Of a stretch of DNA of 64,000 nucleotides, positions 24,401 to 36,400 are shown piece by piece. Every line of letters starts with the position of its first letter. Within the stretch, counting starts at the first letter, position 1. Both the position numbers and the translations under genes were made by a program. This DNA is from Ahaetulla prasina (Eukaryota > Chordata > Lepidosauria > Squamata > Colubridae): NCBI RefSeq assembly GCF_028640845.1, contig NC_080540.1:157688438-157752437 (forward strand), in the 5' to 3' direction. The notes below the pieces were generated by a model. It saw only the letters and a program-made list of their open reading frames with translations, searched no databases and was not told the origin of the DNA.

Positions 24401-27400
24401 GGCAGTCCTTGAAAACATCTTCGAATTCGTCCATGAGTGTGTCTTTTAGGTTAAAATTTTTTAGGTTAAAATATTTCTGTAGATGCCAGTCACTCCCATG
24501 CCCAACGCACGGAACCAGTCTAGTCCCAACAAACTTGGCAGGGTCCCTTCGACTATCGTGATGGGCAGGGTCTTCTTGTGTGGTCCGTACTCGACGCGGA
24601 CGGAGGTGGTCCCTCGAACAGGGATGCGATTCCCTTGGTAGTCTTGAACTCTTAGCCGCTGTGTTTGCAGTTTGCGTTTGGCGATTTTCGGCAAAGCTTT
24701 CGCAAATATGTCCCAGGACATGATTGTGATCGCTGACCCTGTGTCCACTTCTAGTCGGCACGGCACTCCTTCGATTTTCGGTTTTGTGAATATTTTCTTC
24801 TCTACGCGGGTTGCTGCACGACCTACTATCACGGTCGTTCGAATTGAACTCGCGCCCTTTTTGTTTTGACCAATCACGGGTCGCCTAGCCGATCCCGCGC
24901 TCTGATTGGTTGGTTTGAATTTTCGGCGGGAAGGTTGGGGTGCTCGACAGACTTGAGCCAGGTGCCCCTTCTTCTCGCACCGCCGACATGTAGCGTCCTT
25001 GAACTTGCATTGTTGACGCTGGTGTTGCCCTCCGCAACTTCCGCATTCATCCCGGTCTTCTTTGCCCCTTCTCCCGGTGTGGCAAATTCCTTCCTCATCC
25101 TCGCCGTCTGATTCGGTCTGGATTTCTTCGTTGTGGACCGGGGTTGATTTCGCACTCACCGTTGGCGTGAGCGGCTTTTGTAGGGTTTCCGCCGCTTGGG
25201 TGGACATCTCATGAGCTCTGGCTTCGTCCAGAGCGTTTGCCAGCGTTAGATTGCTTTTTGATAGCAGCCGCCTCCGCAAACGAATGTCTCTGACCCCACG
25301 GATGAGTTGCTCTAACAGCTCCTCATCCAAGTCTCGGTACCCACAATCCTTGGAGGCTTTCCTCAGGGCGGCCATGTAATCGCTGATGGATTCGCCCTCT
25401 TGCTGTCTGCGCTCTCCAAATTCATAACGCCGTACATATTTGGACGGTGTTGGCGCAAAATGGTTCTTCAATAAATTTTGCAGAGTTTGCCACGATACCG
25501 ATTGTACCGGCGTTGGCTCTGCCAGGGCTTCCGCGATGTCGATGACCTCGGGACCGCAGTGGCTCAGGAAATACGCCCTTTTGCGGTTGTCTGGAACTCC
25601 TTGCAATTCGTTTGCCTCGAGGAAGCTCTCGAAACGGGTCATGTACGTTCCCCATTTCTCCCTGGATGGGTCAAATGGTGCGGGTGGAGTGTAGCGGCCA
25701 TCGCTGCATTTCTGCCCTGCGTTGCTGGGTTCGGTTCTTTCGTGCATTCAGCTCGTTCCTGGTGCTCTTAGCCTCGAAATCCCACCCTCGTCGCCAGTGT
25801 TAGATTCGGGCAATAACGAGGCAGGAGACCAGGATAGTGACAACAGCTCTTTACTATATGGTGAACCCAGCAACCGGGCTGGGGAAAAACCTCTCCTTAT
25901 ATACAGTTTAGCCGGCGGCTTCAACCAATCAGCAACGTGCTTGTTTCCCGCTGAAACGTTTAAAGATACATTACAAATGGTTTCATCTAGACTTTCCTGG
26001 AGAAAGTAATTGATAAGGTACTGTGGGGAAAGATAACTTGCTCATCCCCATGGATCTTTCTAGCCAAAGGGGAGAATAATATGCATCCATGGAAACATCA
26101 GTTTTAATGGGTGTTTCATGAGATGATAGTATCATCCAACAGGTCATATGTCTATGGAAATAGTCAATCATCCATCCAGGTCATGGTTGTCCCAAAGGTC
26201 CTTTTTTGAAACTGGATTTTTGTCAGTCTTTTTCCTTTGAAAATGTTTTTCTTCTTATTCAAGAAGCTTCTTTAGTTTTTCAACTGAAGAAGCTTCTCAG
26301 ATGAGAAGTGAAACGTCTTCAAAGGAAGTCCAGTTGCCTCTTGAAAAAAGCAGCTTTGGGACAGCCATGACCAGGATGACTGAGAATCTCCATAGACATT
26401 CCCCCCATACTGTTTTCCATATAGACAGATATTTTCTTCTTAGGAAGGAAATTAAATTATGTAACTCGTTCTTATTCTCAGACATGGTCTGGTAGGAGAT
26501 GCTTGCGATTTTACAGTTCAGCATACAATGACCCTTGCAACCTTCCCCAATCTGTGTCTGCCAGCTGGGTTGGATTGCAACACTCAAACCTCCAATTCAC
26601 CTGGAGGTCTCTGAATTGCGGAAGATCTGATGTGATTGGTCCTTTGTGATTAGGTTTGCCTGAGATGATAAGCAAGGAACGGTAAGAAGTAATAAAGACT
26701 CTACTGTATCTCTGTATCTGGGACAGGAGACGTACGAAAGTGCCAGCCACCAAGTTCATACATTGCGCAGAATTATCAAGGAGAAGGAAGAAGCCTTCCG
26801 GCATCACTATACCTCACATCCAATGGGGAGTGACCACTTGCCGCTGCCACCACCTCCAGAGGCAGAGATAAATTTCTGCGACATCTCTGAGGATGAACTC
26901 TGCCTGCCTGTCCTGCCTCCTGTGGAGGCTGCCCCTCCTCCGCCGCCTCCTCCGCCACCTCTTCCCCCACCTCCTCCTCCACTACCAGGTAGGCTTCTGT
27001 TCTGGAGCTAACAAGCCAACATCTTGCCAGGGGAGTGGGTGGGTGCCTTGTTTTATTTATTTATCTATTGTTTCTTTCCTCATAGATAAGTGTCCACCAG
27101 CTCCACCTCTTCCTGGCACATCTCCTTCGGTGATTCTCACAATGGGCTTATCAGGTAGATAGCAATAGCACTTAGACTTATATACTGCTTCATAGTGCTT
27201 TACAGCATTTTCTGGGTGGCTTACAATGTCAGCACATTGCCCCCAACAATTTGGGTCCTCATTTTACCAACTTCAGAAAAATGGAAGGCTGAGTCAACCT
27301 TGAGCGGTTCAAGATCGAACTGCTGGCAGTGGGTGGAATTAGCCTGCAATACTGCATTCTAACCACTGTGCCACCACCGGCTTAACATCTGTTCCCCCAA

Positions 27401-30400
27401 ATAGACCTGAGTAGTAAAATAGCATGGGGGTTGCTGTATACTTGATGCTAGTTGAATGGGAAAGGGTTTGAAGATAAATAATGTAAGTAATAATGTAGAT
27501 TCCGCTTAAAAATATGTGTTTCAAGCCCTTATGGGTATAAATTTAGACTGGAAAGTTTGAGGAAAATGCAGAAAGCAAAAAACAAAAACAAAACCGTAAC
27601 ACAATTGATAAAACTGAATTAAGCAACGAGAAACTGTTGCAGAGTAAATTATGCAATATAGTTGAGAAAATGTATGCTTTCCCCAAAATGCAATTTATGT
27701 CATTTGTATGGATTATTTTTCTTGGCACCACATTTCATTGTTGTGACCTTGAATTTTTAATAGTTTGAGTATCCTTGGGGAAATGACATACTCTATTGGA
27801 CTAGAATAGCAAAAACTAAAATAATTTGTTTCCATTAAAAATAGATAGTTTAATTTTGGTTCTGGCTTCAGATATACAGTTTGAAATATGGGCTTTTTTT
27901 TTTTTTGGGAAACAAGCCCCATCCTCTTTAGGAAAATTCATCTGTTTCTTTGGAAACACAGATCAGGCATGTCATATCTGGGCTGCAAAAATAAATGACA
28001 GCGGTACACTGTAATTCTTTGCTGCCATGTTGGAGTTGTCTGAAGTTTTGCAGTCCAGATGGGATATGTCTGTTAACAGATCAATGAATGATTTCCCTCA
28101 GTGCTTGCATACAGAAGAGGGAAAGGATTTGATGACATGTCCAAATCACATAGATACTATTCTTCAGAAACTATGGCATAAGGGAAACTAACAAAAGTTA
28201 ACCAAACTCATCAGAAAATTGCCAGAATGAAAGCCTCTGCCTCCGACTGACTTGTTGGGAATAGGCTGAGAATATTTTCTCTTTTCCATATGATCTAATC
28301 ATGCTTTATTCTCTCTGTTCTGCACCAAGCAATCCGGATTAAGAAACCCATCAAGACCAAGTTCCGCTTGCCAGTTTTTAACTGGACAGCATTGAAGCCC
28401 AACCAGATCAGTGGGACGGTCTTCAGTGAACTGGACGATGAAAAAATCTTGGAGGTGAGCGAAACAGAGAAGTGAGTGCTGGCAATGAGTTGAGATTTTA
28501 AATGCATAATTCCCAAAATGATTTTCTTTCTTAGTTGTTGTTTGCCTATTACAATATCATGGAGCTGGAGCTCTAATGCTGATTTATTAAAAAAATAGTC
28601 TGCTGTTCAGTTTAAGTGAGAGAAGGAAAAGTCAGTTTGAGTGGCAGTAGGATTGGGAAGATAACACATATGAAGAATAGAACAAGAATAAGAACCTGGA
28701 AGGACAGAAAATGACTGTTATTGTTGTAAGTAACCTAGAGTCATTTTTATGAGATGGGAGAAGAAAAGGAAGGAAGGAAGGAAAGAAGGAAGGAAGGAAG
28801 CTTGAAAATAGCGAAAAAGTATTATTGGCAAAAAGTCGGTGCTAGTAGCAATAATAGAGCAGTAAAGACAGATGCCATTTGATTTGAATTACATTGAACA
28901 TTCACATTTATCTGCCAAATTCTGCCTGCAAATGGAGCAGATAATAAGATTCTTCCACTGAAACTCACAGCAATCTTTGAACACACCTGGAACCCAGTTC
29001 TACTACCCAATCCTAGTGTATTATTGGAGCCCTTGGTTTCAAAAATGTACTGTATGGTTTTAATATGTGGTATACACCCAGAACAGCAAAATACCAATAA
29101 GTAAAAAATAAGCTAAAAAATTAGCAGTTGTAATTACTAGTCCCAAATTGGTGAGGTAACTCGCTCTTTCCTTCCCCCCCCCCAAGGATCTTGATCTGGA
29201 CAAGTTTGAGGAGCTCTTTAAGACCAAAGCACAGGGTCCTGCCATCGATCTCCTTTGCTCTAAAAACAAGGCATCACACAAATCGGTCAACAAAGTGACC
29301 CTGCTGGAGGCCAACCGGGCGAAGAACCTGGCCATCACGTTGCGGAAGGCAGGCAGGACCACGGAGGAGATCTGCAAAGCCATCTACACGTGAGTCTCCC
29401 TACGTGTGCCTCTTCTCATCCACCAGCCTGCGGTTTTCCTTCTTGCCCAGGCAACCTTTTTCTCTGTCTGGGATTGTATTTCTGCAGGCACAGTCAAGAG
29501 GGGGCCATGACATATGCAAATAATAGCAGGAGGCAGAGTAGGTGATCCCAAAACAAATTATAGGTGGGGTTCTCTTGTCTTTCTGAAACACTCTTTTTTT
29601 CCCTTATCAACCACTTTCTTCCCTTCTTCCTCACACAGCTGGCAGTCAAGATAAGAGCAGATCACTTTTCAGGTCTCATGAAGTTAGGCCCATAAGCTTT
29701 ATGAGACTCAAAGTAGCCGATTCCTAGCTGAGAGGATCACGGAATGCTAACAGAGAACCTCCCCTTGCATCCTTTGCCCATCAGCAGCCAGATGTTCCAT
29801 CTCTGATAGTGGAAATGTCTTCGTTGGGGCCTCTTTTAGGTTTGACCTGAAGACCTTACCAGTAGACTTTGTGGAGTGCCTGATGCGCTTTCTGCCAACG
29901 GAGAATGAGGTCAAACTACTGCGCCAGTATGAGAAGGAGAGGAAGCCGGTGGAGGAATTGTCGGATGAGGACCGCTTCATGCTGCACTTCAGCAAAGTCG
30001 AACGTCTGACCCAGCGCATGGCCATTATGGCGTTCCTGGGCAACTTCAGTGAAAACATCCAGATGCTCATGCCGGTAACACAAGTTCTTTTTGGAGCTGG
30101 TACAATTGCAGTGATGTGGCCTTAAGCGGTACTAAGCTTGAGGGGACTCTTTTTCTGAGTAAATGTTCACATAGGACGGGAAAGGATGTGCTCGAGAATA
30201 ATCTTTCTATTTCTTCTGCTCCAGGAAGCCAGCTGTGTGTCTACAATGACACTATGACATATATTTATGATGGAGAATTTCATAGAATGACGATTATATT
30301 GTCCTTTTGAAAATCTGTGCATTACTATTTGGGCTGCCTGGCAAAATGGGTGACACAAGCAAGCAGATATAGCAATAGCACTTAAGACTTATATATCGCT

Positions 30401-33400
30401 TTGCAGTGCTTTTTACAGCCCACTCTAAGCGGTTTACAGAGTCAGCCTATTGCCCCCAACAATTTGGGTCCTCATTTTACCCACTTTGGAAGGATGGAAG
30501 GCTGCGTCAACCTTGAGCCTGGTGAGATTCGAACTGCCAAATTTCAGGCAGCCGGCAGGCAGTTTGGTGGCGCAGTGGTTAGAGCGCAGTACTGCAGCCT
30601 ACCTGCTGTACGGCACTCTAACCACTGTTCCATCAAAGCTCATAGCCCTAGAGTAGATGACATTTTTTGATTGCCTCAGGTGCATCTTCCACTAACTCCA
30701 GATTTAGGAAAGGCTGAGGAAATCTTTATCCCTGAGATCCAACAGAATAGTTGTTAGGGATGACGAAAGCATCTGCGCTGGGTAAGTGTCCCACTGATTC
30801 TACGCACTCAGTCTATGTTTTCTTAATGCACTCAGAGATCTTGTTCCACTGTGATGTGATTCTACCTAAGTTCCCAAATGATCAATTTTTTTAAGTGTTC
30901 AGGTGCTAACCCAGCAATAATACTCTAATGCTCTTCTTGGTTTTTGTCTCTTATAGCAACTCAGTGCCATTATCGCTGCCTCAGCGTCCGTCAAATCGTC
31001 ACAGAAGCTCAAGCGAATGCTAGAGGTAGGTCAGTCAGCTGGCATTAACGTAGTTAACAATGGAAAATTGGAGCACAACCATCACGATTTAATCCTTATA
31101 TACTTTTTTGAATGCTAAAATTCAACCCAGATGAAGTAAAGAAGCAAACGAAGGGAGCCTCTGAGCCTGTGAAAGGCCTTACTTTCCTTTTTCGAAATTG
31201 CAATTTTATTAAACTCATCGAAGTGTAAAATATAAATGAAAACATTGGGAAAAGAGCGGAGGGAAAGCAAAAAGTGTAGGGTAAAGGGGACAAGAAAAAG
31301 AAAAGCAATGACTTCTGTCTCTTTTTAGCACAATAGAATAACATAATAAAATTACAGCCTCAACTTTTTACTTTTTACATACTTAATATGTACTAGCCAT
31401 TTCTATAACAACAAAGAAAGACTTACTTTCAACTAATATTTATTCAGGAGCTGCAGACTAAGCTGGAACGTGGTTTCTGCAGAGGCAGAGAAAATTCACC
31501 CCAGGTCCTTGTGCCCTGAGCTTCATTGGCTGGAGTTTTCTCTTGCTCCTTGTACCCTGGCTCGACTTCTCCTCTTCTCTCCCCACAGATCATCCTGGCC
31601 CTTGGCAACTACATGAACAGCAGCAAGCGTGGCTCGGTTTATGGCTTCAAGCTGCAGAGTCTGGACTTGGTAAGGCAAGAGGCATGGAAAAGGGTCATAT
31701 AGTTATGATCCATAGATCTGTAAAGAGCAGCTAAGTGTAGCCATTTGTTGGAGGTATCCTAAGAAGAAAGAAGTTAGTAATTAATGTCCTGTCACAATGT
31801 ACAGCACTGTGCACTTTTTCACACTACCCCGGCTTCTGAATTCTTTTTTTTTAATATTTTTATTTTATTTTATACACAAACATTTAATACATCAGTCATT
31901 CCTTCCATGTGACATCTCGGTGTTTTCTCCTTGATTTCATCTTTTTGTTGTTTCTTCTATCTTCATTTTCATTTAATCTGTTACAATTTTTTCCACAAGT
32001 ACAATATTCTAATTATACCATTTTCTTACATAACTATTAATTTGCTTATCTATATCTTTTTTCTAACCAATGGTAAAATTGATCACATATCCTAAAACAT
32101 TCTGAATCCTCTCTTGCTTTAATCATCAAAGTTAATCTATTCATTCCTGCACAGTCTAAATTTTTTTTAATAACTTCCCCTTCCAGAGGTATTTTCTCTG
32201 CTTTCCAATTTTGTGCAAAAACAATCCTTGCCGCTGTTATTACATGTATAATCAAGTAGATATTTGCTTTACTAATTTTCTCTGGGAGGATACCCAATAG
32301 GAACAGCTCCGGTTTTAAATCAATATGTTGTTGTATCATTTCTTCAAGACATGGTACAATGTTGTATCATTGTACCATGTCTTAATTTTAATCCAGTAGT
32401 TTTTAGCTTCTGGGCATGTCTACCACATATGATAATAAGGTCCTGGTAACTGGTGACATTTCCAACCGTGCTTCTGAATTCTAATGAATGAATGAATGCA
32501 TTTCTCCACAGGGAATTCCATGTCAATGTCCATGCATGTAACTGAACAGATGGGATTGTCTGTGTTCATATGTGTATATCGTAGACTCCCCGCTGGTCTT
32601 AATGTTTGCACACACTGATGCTGATGTGTTGATAACCTGTTCTTCCTCATTTCTGTCCTGAAAGCTATTGGACACCAAATCAACTGACCGGAAGCTGACT
32701 CTTCTACATTTCATTGCCATGATGGTGAAGGAGAAATATCCTGAGCTGAGCAACTTCTGGCAGGAACTGCACTTTGTGGAAAAAGCAGCAGCAGGTAGAT
32801 GGTCCTTTCAACCATGACAACCTTAAATACCATCTTTGTGCCATCCTGGTTTTAGTGAGGGCCCCATTGGTTGCTTTATCTCCAGGCTCTCCTTGATCCT
32901 ACAAGATCAGCAAAAAATTTTGCTATCTATCTGGAGATGGTACGGAATTCAAAGGCAACATTTTTTGGGTATGTAGAAGCCTCTGGCTTTGACTTAGAGT
33001 GCTGGAAGGATCATGATCTGACTTGTAGGGGGAAACTACCTGCAATCTGACATATAATATATGGCATAATGTAATAAAACAGATATTGCTGCGTTTCACT
33101 TAGCATGCAGATTGTTTCCAGAAAGGGTAGTGGTGAAGCAAGGCAGGCACTAAGTAGACTGATAGGTGTGCTGGAATATACATACATGGAATATCATTGG
33201 GAACTGAATTTCCTGTTGCTAAGTTGCTCAAACTAAAAAGCGGACTTGAGACCACACACCTAGGTTTCTAACAACTTAGAGAATGGGGCCCTCCAGAGAT
33301 GTTGGGCAACAATATTTTCTTGCAGTGTTCCTGGAAGCTGATGGGAATTGGTACCCAATACTCACACCTGGAGTGTTAAGGAGCTCCCTGCCCCTGCTGA

Positions 33401-36400
33401 ATAGGGACAGGTCAATCCTGTCAGGGGGGTTCTCCTGACAGCTGCTCCTCTATCAGCTTGAGAATGGCTGGGGTAAACCACAGCTTTCTGTCCTGGAGAT
33501 CAGCTGTGCTAATGTACAGAAAAAGCTCTTTGGGTTTCTTTCGTAGGATTCAAACAGGCTTCCACTGATTTGCTGGATTCAGATGATCCAATTGACACTG
33601 ACACAGTCGGCCCCACCTCCTGGATAAATAGCTTATCAACTGAAGCAGCAGCATTTAAAGTAATCTGAAACTGCCACTATGATAAAGGCAGCTGCCTTCT
33701 TGGCCACTGTCCCAGACTTTGTTGTGCAGCACGTTAAGCTGTTGCCGGTTCGTTTGCAGCTCTAGGAAACTGATAACGTAAATAATTCTGGTGAGGTTGG
33801 AGATGCCTTTTTACAGCTGGTACAGCTGGAACAGAAGGGATGCAATTCAAAGGAGAGAGTAACAGAGTGACAAGAGCCTGGCCTCTTGTGCAGGGCTGCT
33901 GTGCAAGTGACTGAAGGGAAGTGTTTAGGCCTTCTCTTCTGAGTTTGCTTAACATAAATTATCTGGGATAGGTGGCTCAAAACTACCGTATTTTTCGGAG
34001 TATAAGATGCACCTTTTCCCCCCAGAAAAGAGGGTGAAAATCTGGGTGCGTCTTATACTCCGAATGTAGCCCCGCCCAGCTTCTCAAACGGAGGTTTCAG
34101 AGGCTGAAAAAAGCATCAGAAACAGAGCTTCAGAAAAGAAGCCCCCAAATAGAGCTTCAGAAAAAAAGCTCCCAAACAGAGTTTCAGAGGCTTTTTTTCT
34201 AAAGCTCTGTTTTGGAGGCTTTCAGACGCAGAAAAAAGTTTTTTCTGAAACAGTTTCAGAAGTTTCAGAGGCAGAAAAAAAAGCAAAAAAAAAAAAAAAA
34301 AGCAAGGCACAGAGCTCACAACCAAGGAACCTGTTGCTAAAATTCACCTCTGGGAACAGCTGATTGGGGGTATTCCGGGAGGCCGATCCACCTGCCAATC
34401 AGCTTTTTTCTAATTTTTCTCCCAAAAAACGAAGGTGTGTCTTATACTCCGAAAAATACAGTAACCAGGTTCCTGACTCTGCTGTGAAAATATAGGTTTT
34501 ACTCAATGTGCTTGATCTTTCAGTGTCCAAGTTAATCATGCTTTGTGAACCCAGCTCATTTCAGGAGGCACGTAAGAGCCAAAGTTTTACTTCTCAGTCT
34601 TTTTATTTGATGTCTCTGAATGGTTTATAGCCAGTGGCATCTTGATAAATGTATAGCAACCAACTTGGCTCCATGGCCACAGCTCATTGCTAGCCACCAA
34701 ACAGCTGATTGACCTGCTAGGCACTGCGGCTCAGCTCTGTTCTAAACTGATCTGCAAAATTCCAGAAAATTTAACAATTGGCTCTGGTGTGCTGATATAA
34801 GCTGGCTCCAGCACAATATGGTTCATAACAAAAGTCTGTGTGGAATTCATAGTTGCCTCCCCCTTTCTTCTGACAAGCTTTCTGTGCAATTGTGCAAGTG
34901 GTTGGAGCCAGTCCATGGCATCCCCATGAAAGCCTCGGTGCCCCAACTGGGAGTTCTGGGAAATGTACATTTGAAGGCATCAGGGTGAGAAAGGCCATGT
35001 TTATATAAGCTGGAGTGAGAGATGATTGGGGAACAGACTGTATACAGAATCTACCGCTTGTTTTTAATTAGCTTGCGGCCATTTGTTGATGGACAGGATT
35101 CTTTGCTGAGTAAGTAACTAAGAGAAGATCACTGATCTTAAGAAGATTGAATATTGAGTGTGGGAGAGGGAGAGGGGGCTAGGAAGAGGTGAGGACAAAA
35201 AATGATATTATCAAGGAGTCGAGTAGAAGAACTAAAGGACTAAGCCGAATGCTTAAAAGACAGTTTCCTCAAATTATGTTGACTTGTGGTTTGTGAAAGC
35301 TAGTATAATGGAATCCAGTTCTTTCAGCAGGAGGATATATTGCTAATGAATTAGTGTAGCAGTGTACAACAGAGCAGCTTAAACACAACCCTGGGACTCA
35401 TCAACCAGAATTAAATGCAAAAGGCATGACTTGTACCTACAAGTACCAGGTACCTCTGAGCACGTTTTAATCCTAGGATTTTCTTTCAGTATCAGAACAC
35501 AATTGACCTTGTGCTTGAATGTTCCACTAAATTATTCAAAACATTCTGTACATCCATCAAATTTGGGCTGGGGATGGAGGGGTTTCATTTCATTTCCCCA
35601 AAGATCTGCCTGTAGATCCCGATGCACAGAAACACAAATGCTCTCCTAGCCCCTTGTGAGCCTACTGCATAAAACTCCTTTGAAATTCTTCAACCCAAGT
35701 TGTCCCGAGACCTACCTGGTGACTTCCCTTACTCCGCAGTGTCCCTGGAGAATGTGCTGCTGGACGTGAAGGAACTGGGTCGTGGAATGGACCTGATTCG
35801 GCGAGAGTGCAGTTTGCACGAACACAGTATCCTGCGTAACTTCTTGATCGCCAACGAGGGGAAGTTAGACCGACTCCAGAAAGATGCTAAGACAGCGGAG
35901 GTGAGCGGAGGGGCAACTGGATAACAAGGATTAATGGAGAAGAGCTTGCAACCAAAACTTCGCTCCTCTCTGCTGCTGAAGCATTCAAGTGCATGAAGCT
36001 GGTAGATGAACTCCGTCTACTGAGTGCACCCTGGACCGTGTATCCTGCTATGTGTGATTTTGTAGATACGTTTAGTGCCAGATTTGACTAATCCATATTT
36101 ATTCAGCAGTAGTGACTGACGTGTGTCAGAGAGTGCTTGTTTCTGCTCATATTCTTGTGCAGAAAGTCAGATTGTGTGGAGAAATGGATGCCTTTTCTTT
36201 ACCGCTGTTGGAAAACGCTGTTCTGCTGCGTAGATCGGATTTCTGGGTTTGCAGTGCTTAATGCAAGGCAGTTGTTTCGACACTCAAGCCTAAAAGTACT
36301 GGCAGTTAAGCTTGGTAGCCTCTGTCTACAGCAGGGGTGTCCAAACCTGGCATCTTTTAAGACTTGTGGACTTCAACTCCCAGAATTCCTCAGCCAGCAA

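Larger units (their letters stand above)
21419..25980 (-). mobile_element. Ty3/Gypsy-type LTR retrotransposon, nearly complete
   Basis: Target duplication AATGG (21419-21423 and 25976-25980) flanks two 178-bp LTRs. Between them, in minus-strand order: tRNA-Ser-like primer site, gag with two zinc knuckles, DTG protease, reverse transcriptase (YFDD), RNase H, integrase (HHCC and D,D,E), GPY/F-like end and a polypurine tract. PR-RT-RH-IN order is that of Metaviridae. The primer type and the GPKSYLVE module suggest the Mag-like lineage, which is inference. The LTRs differ at one CpG site, so the insertion is young. Pol is interrupted between RT and RNase H (see below). It lies antisense within an FMNL3 intron. 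Confidence 0.95.

Noticed and set aside
24501..24761. N-terminal part of the reverse-transcriptase frame as a separate protein
   Set aside because: It overlaps the protease in another frame and has no homology; RT similarity begins only after 24490.
27159..27382. tRNA gene
   Set aside because: The tRNA-like A and B box region is the head of a SINE that occurs in four copies here; there is no complete cloverleaf.
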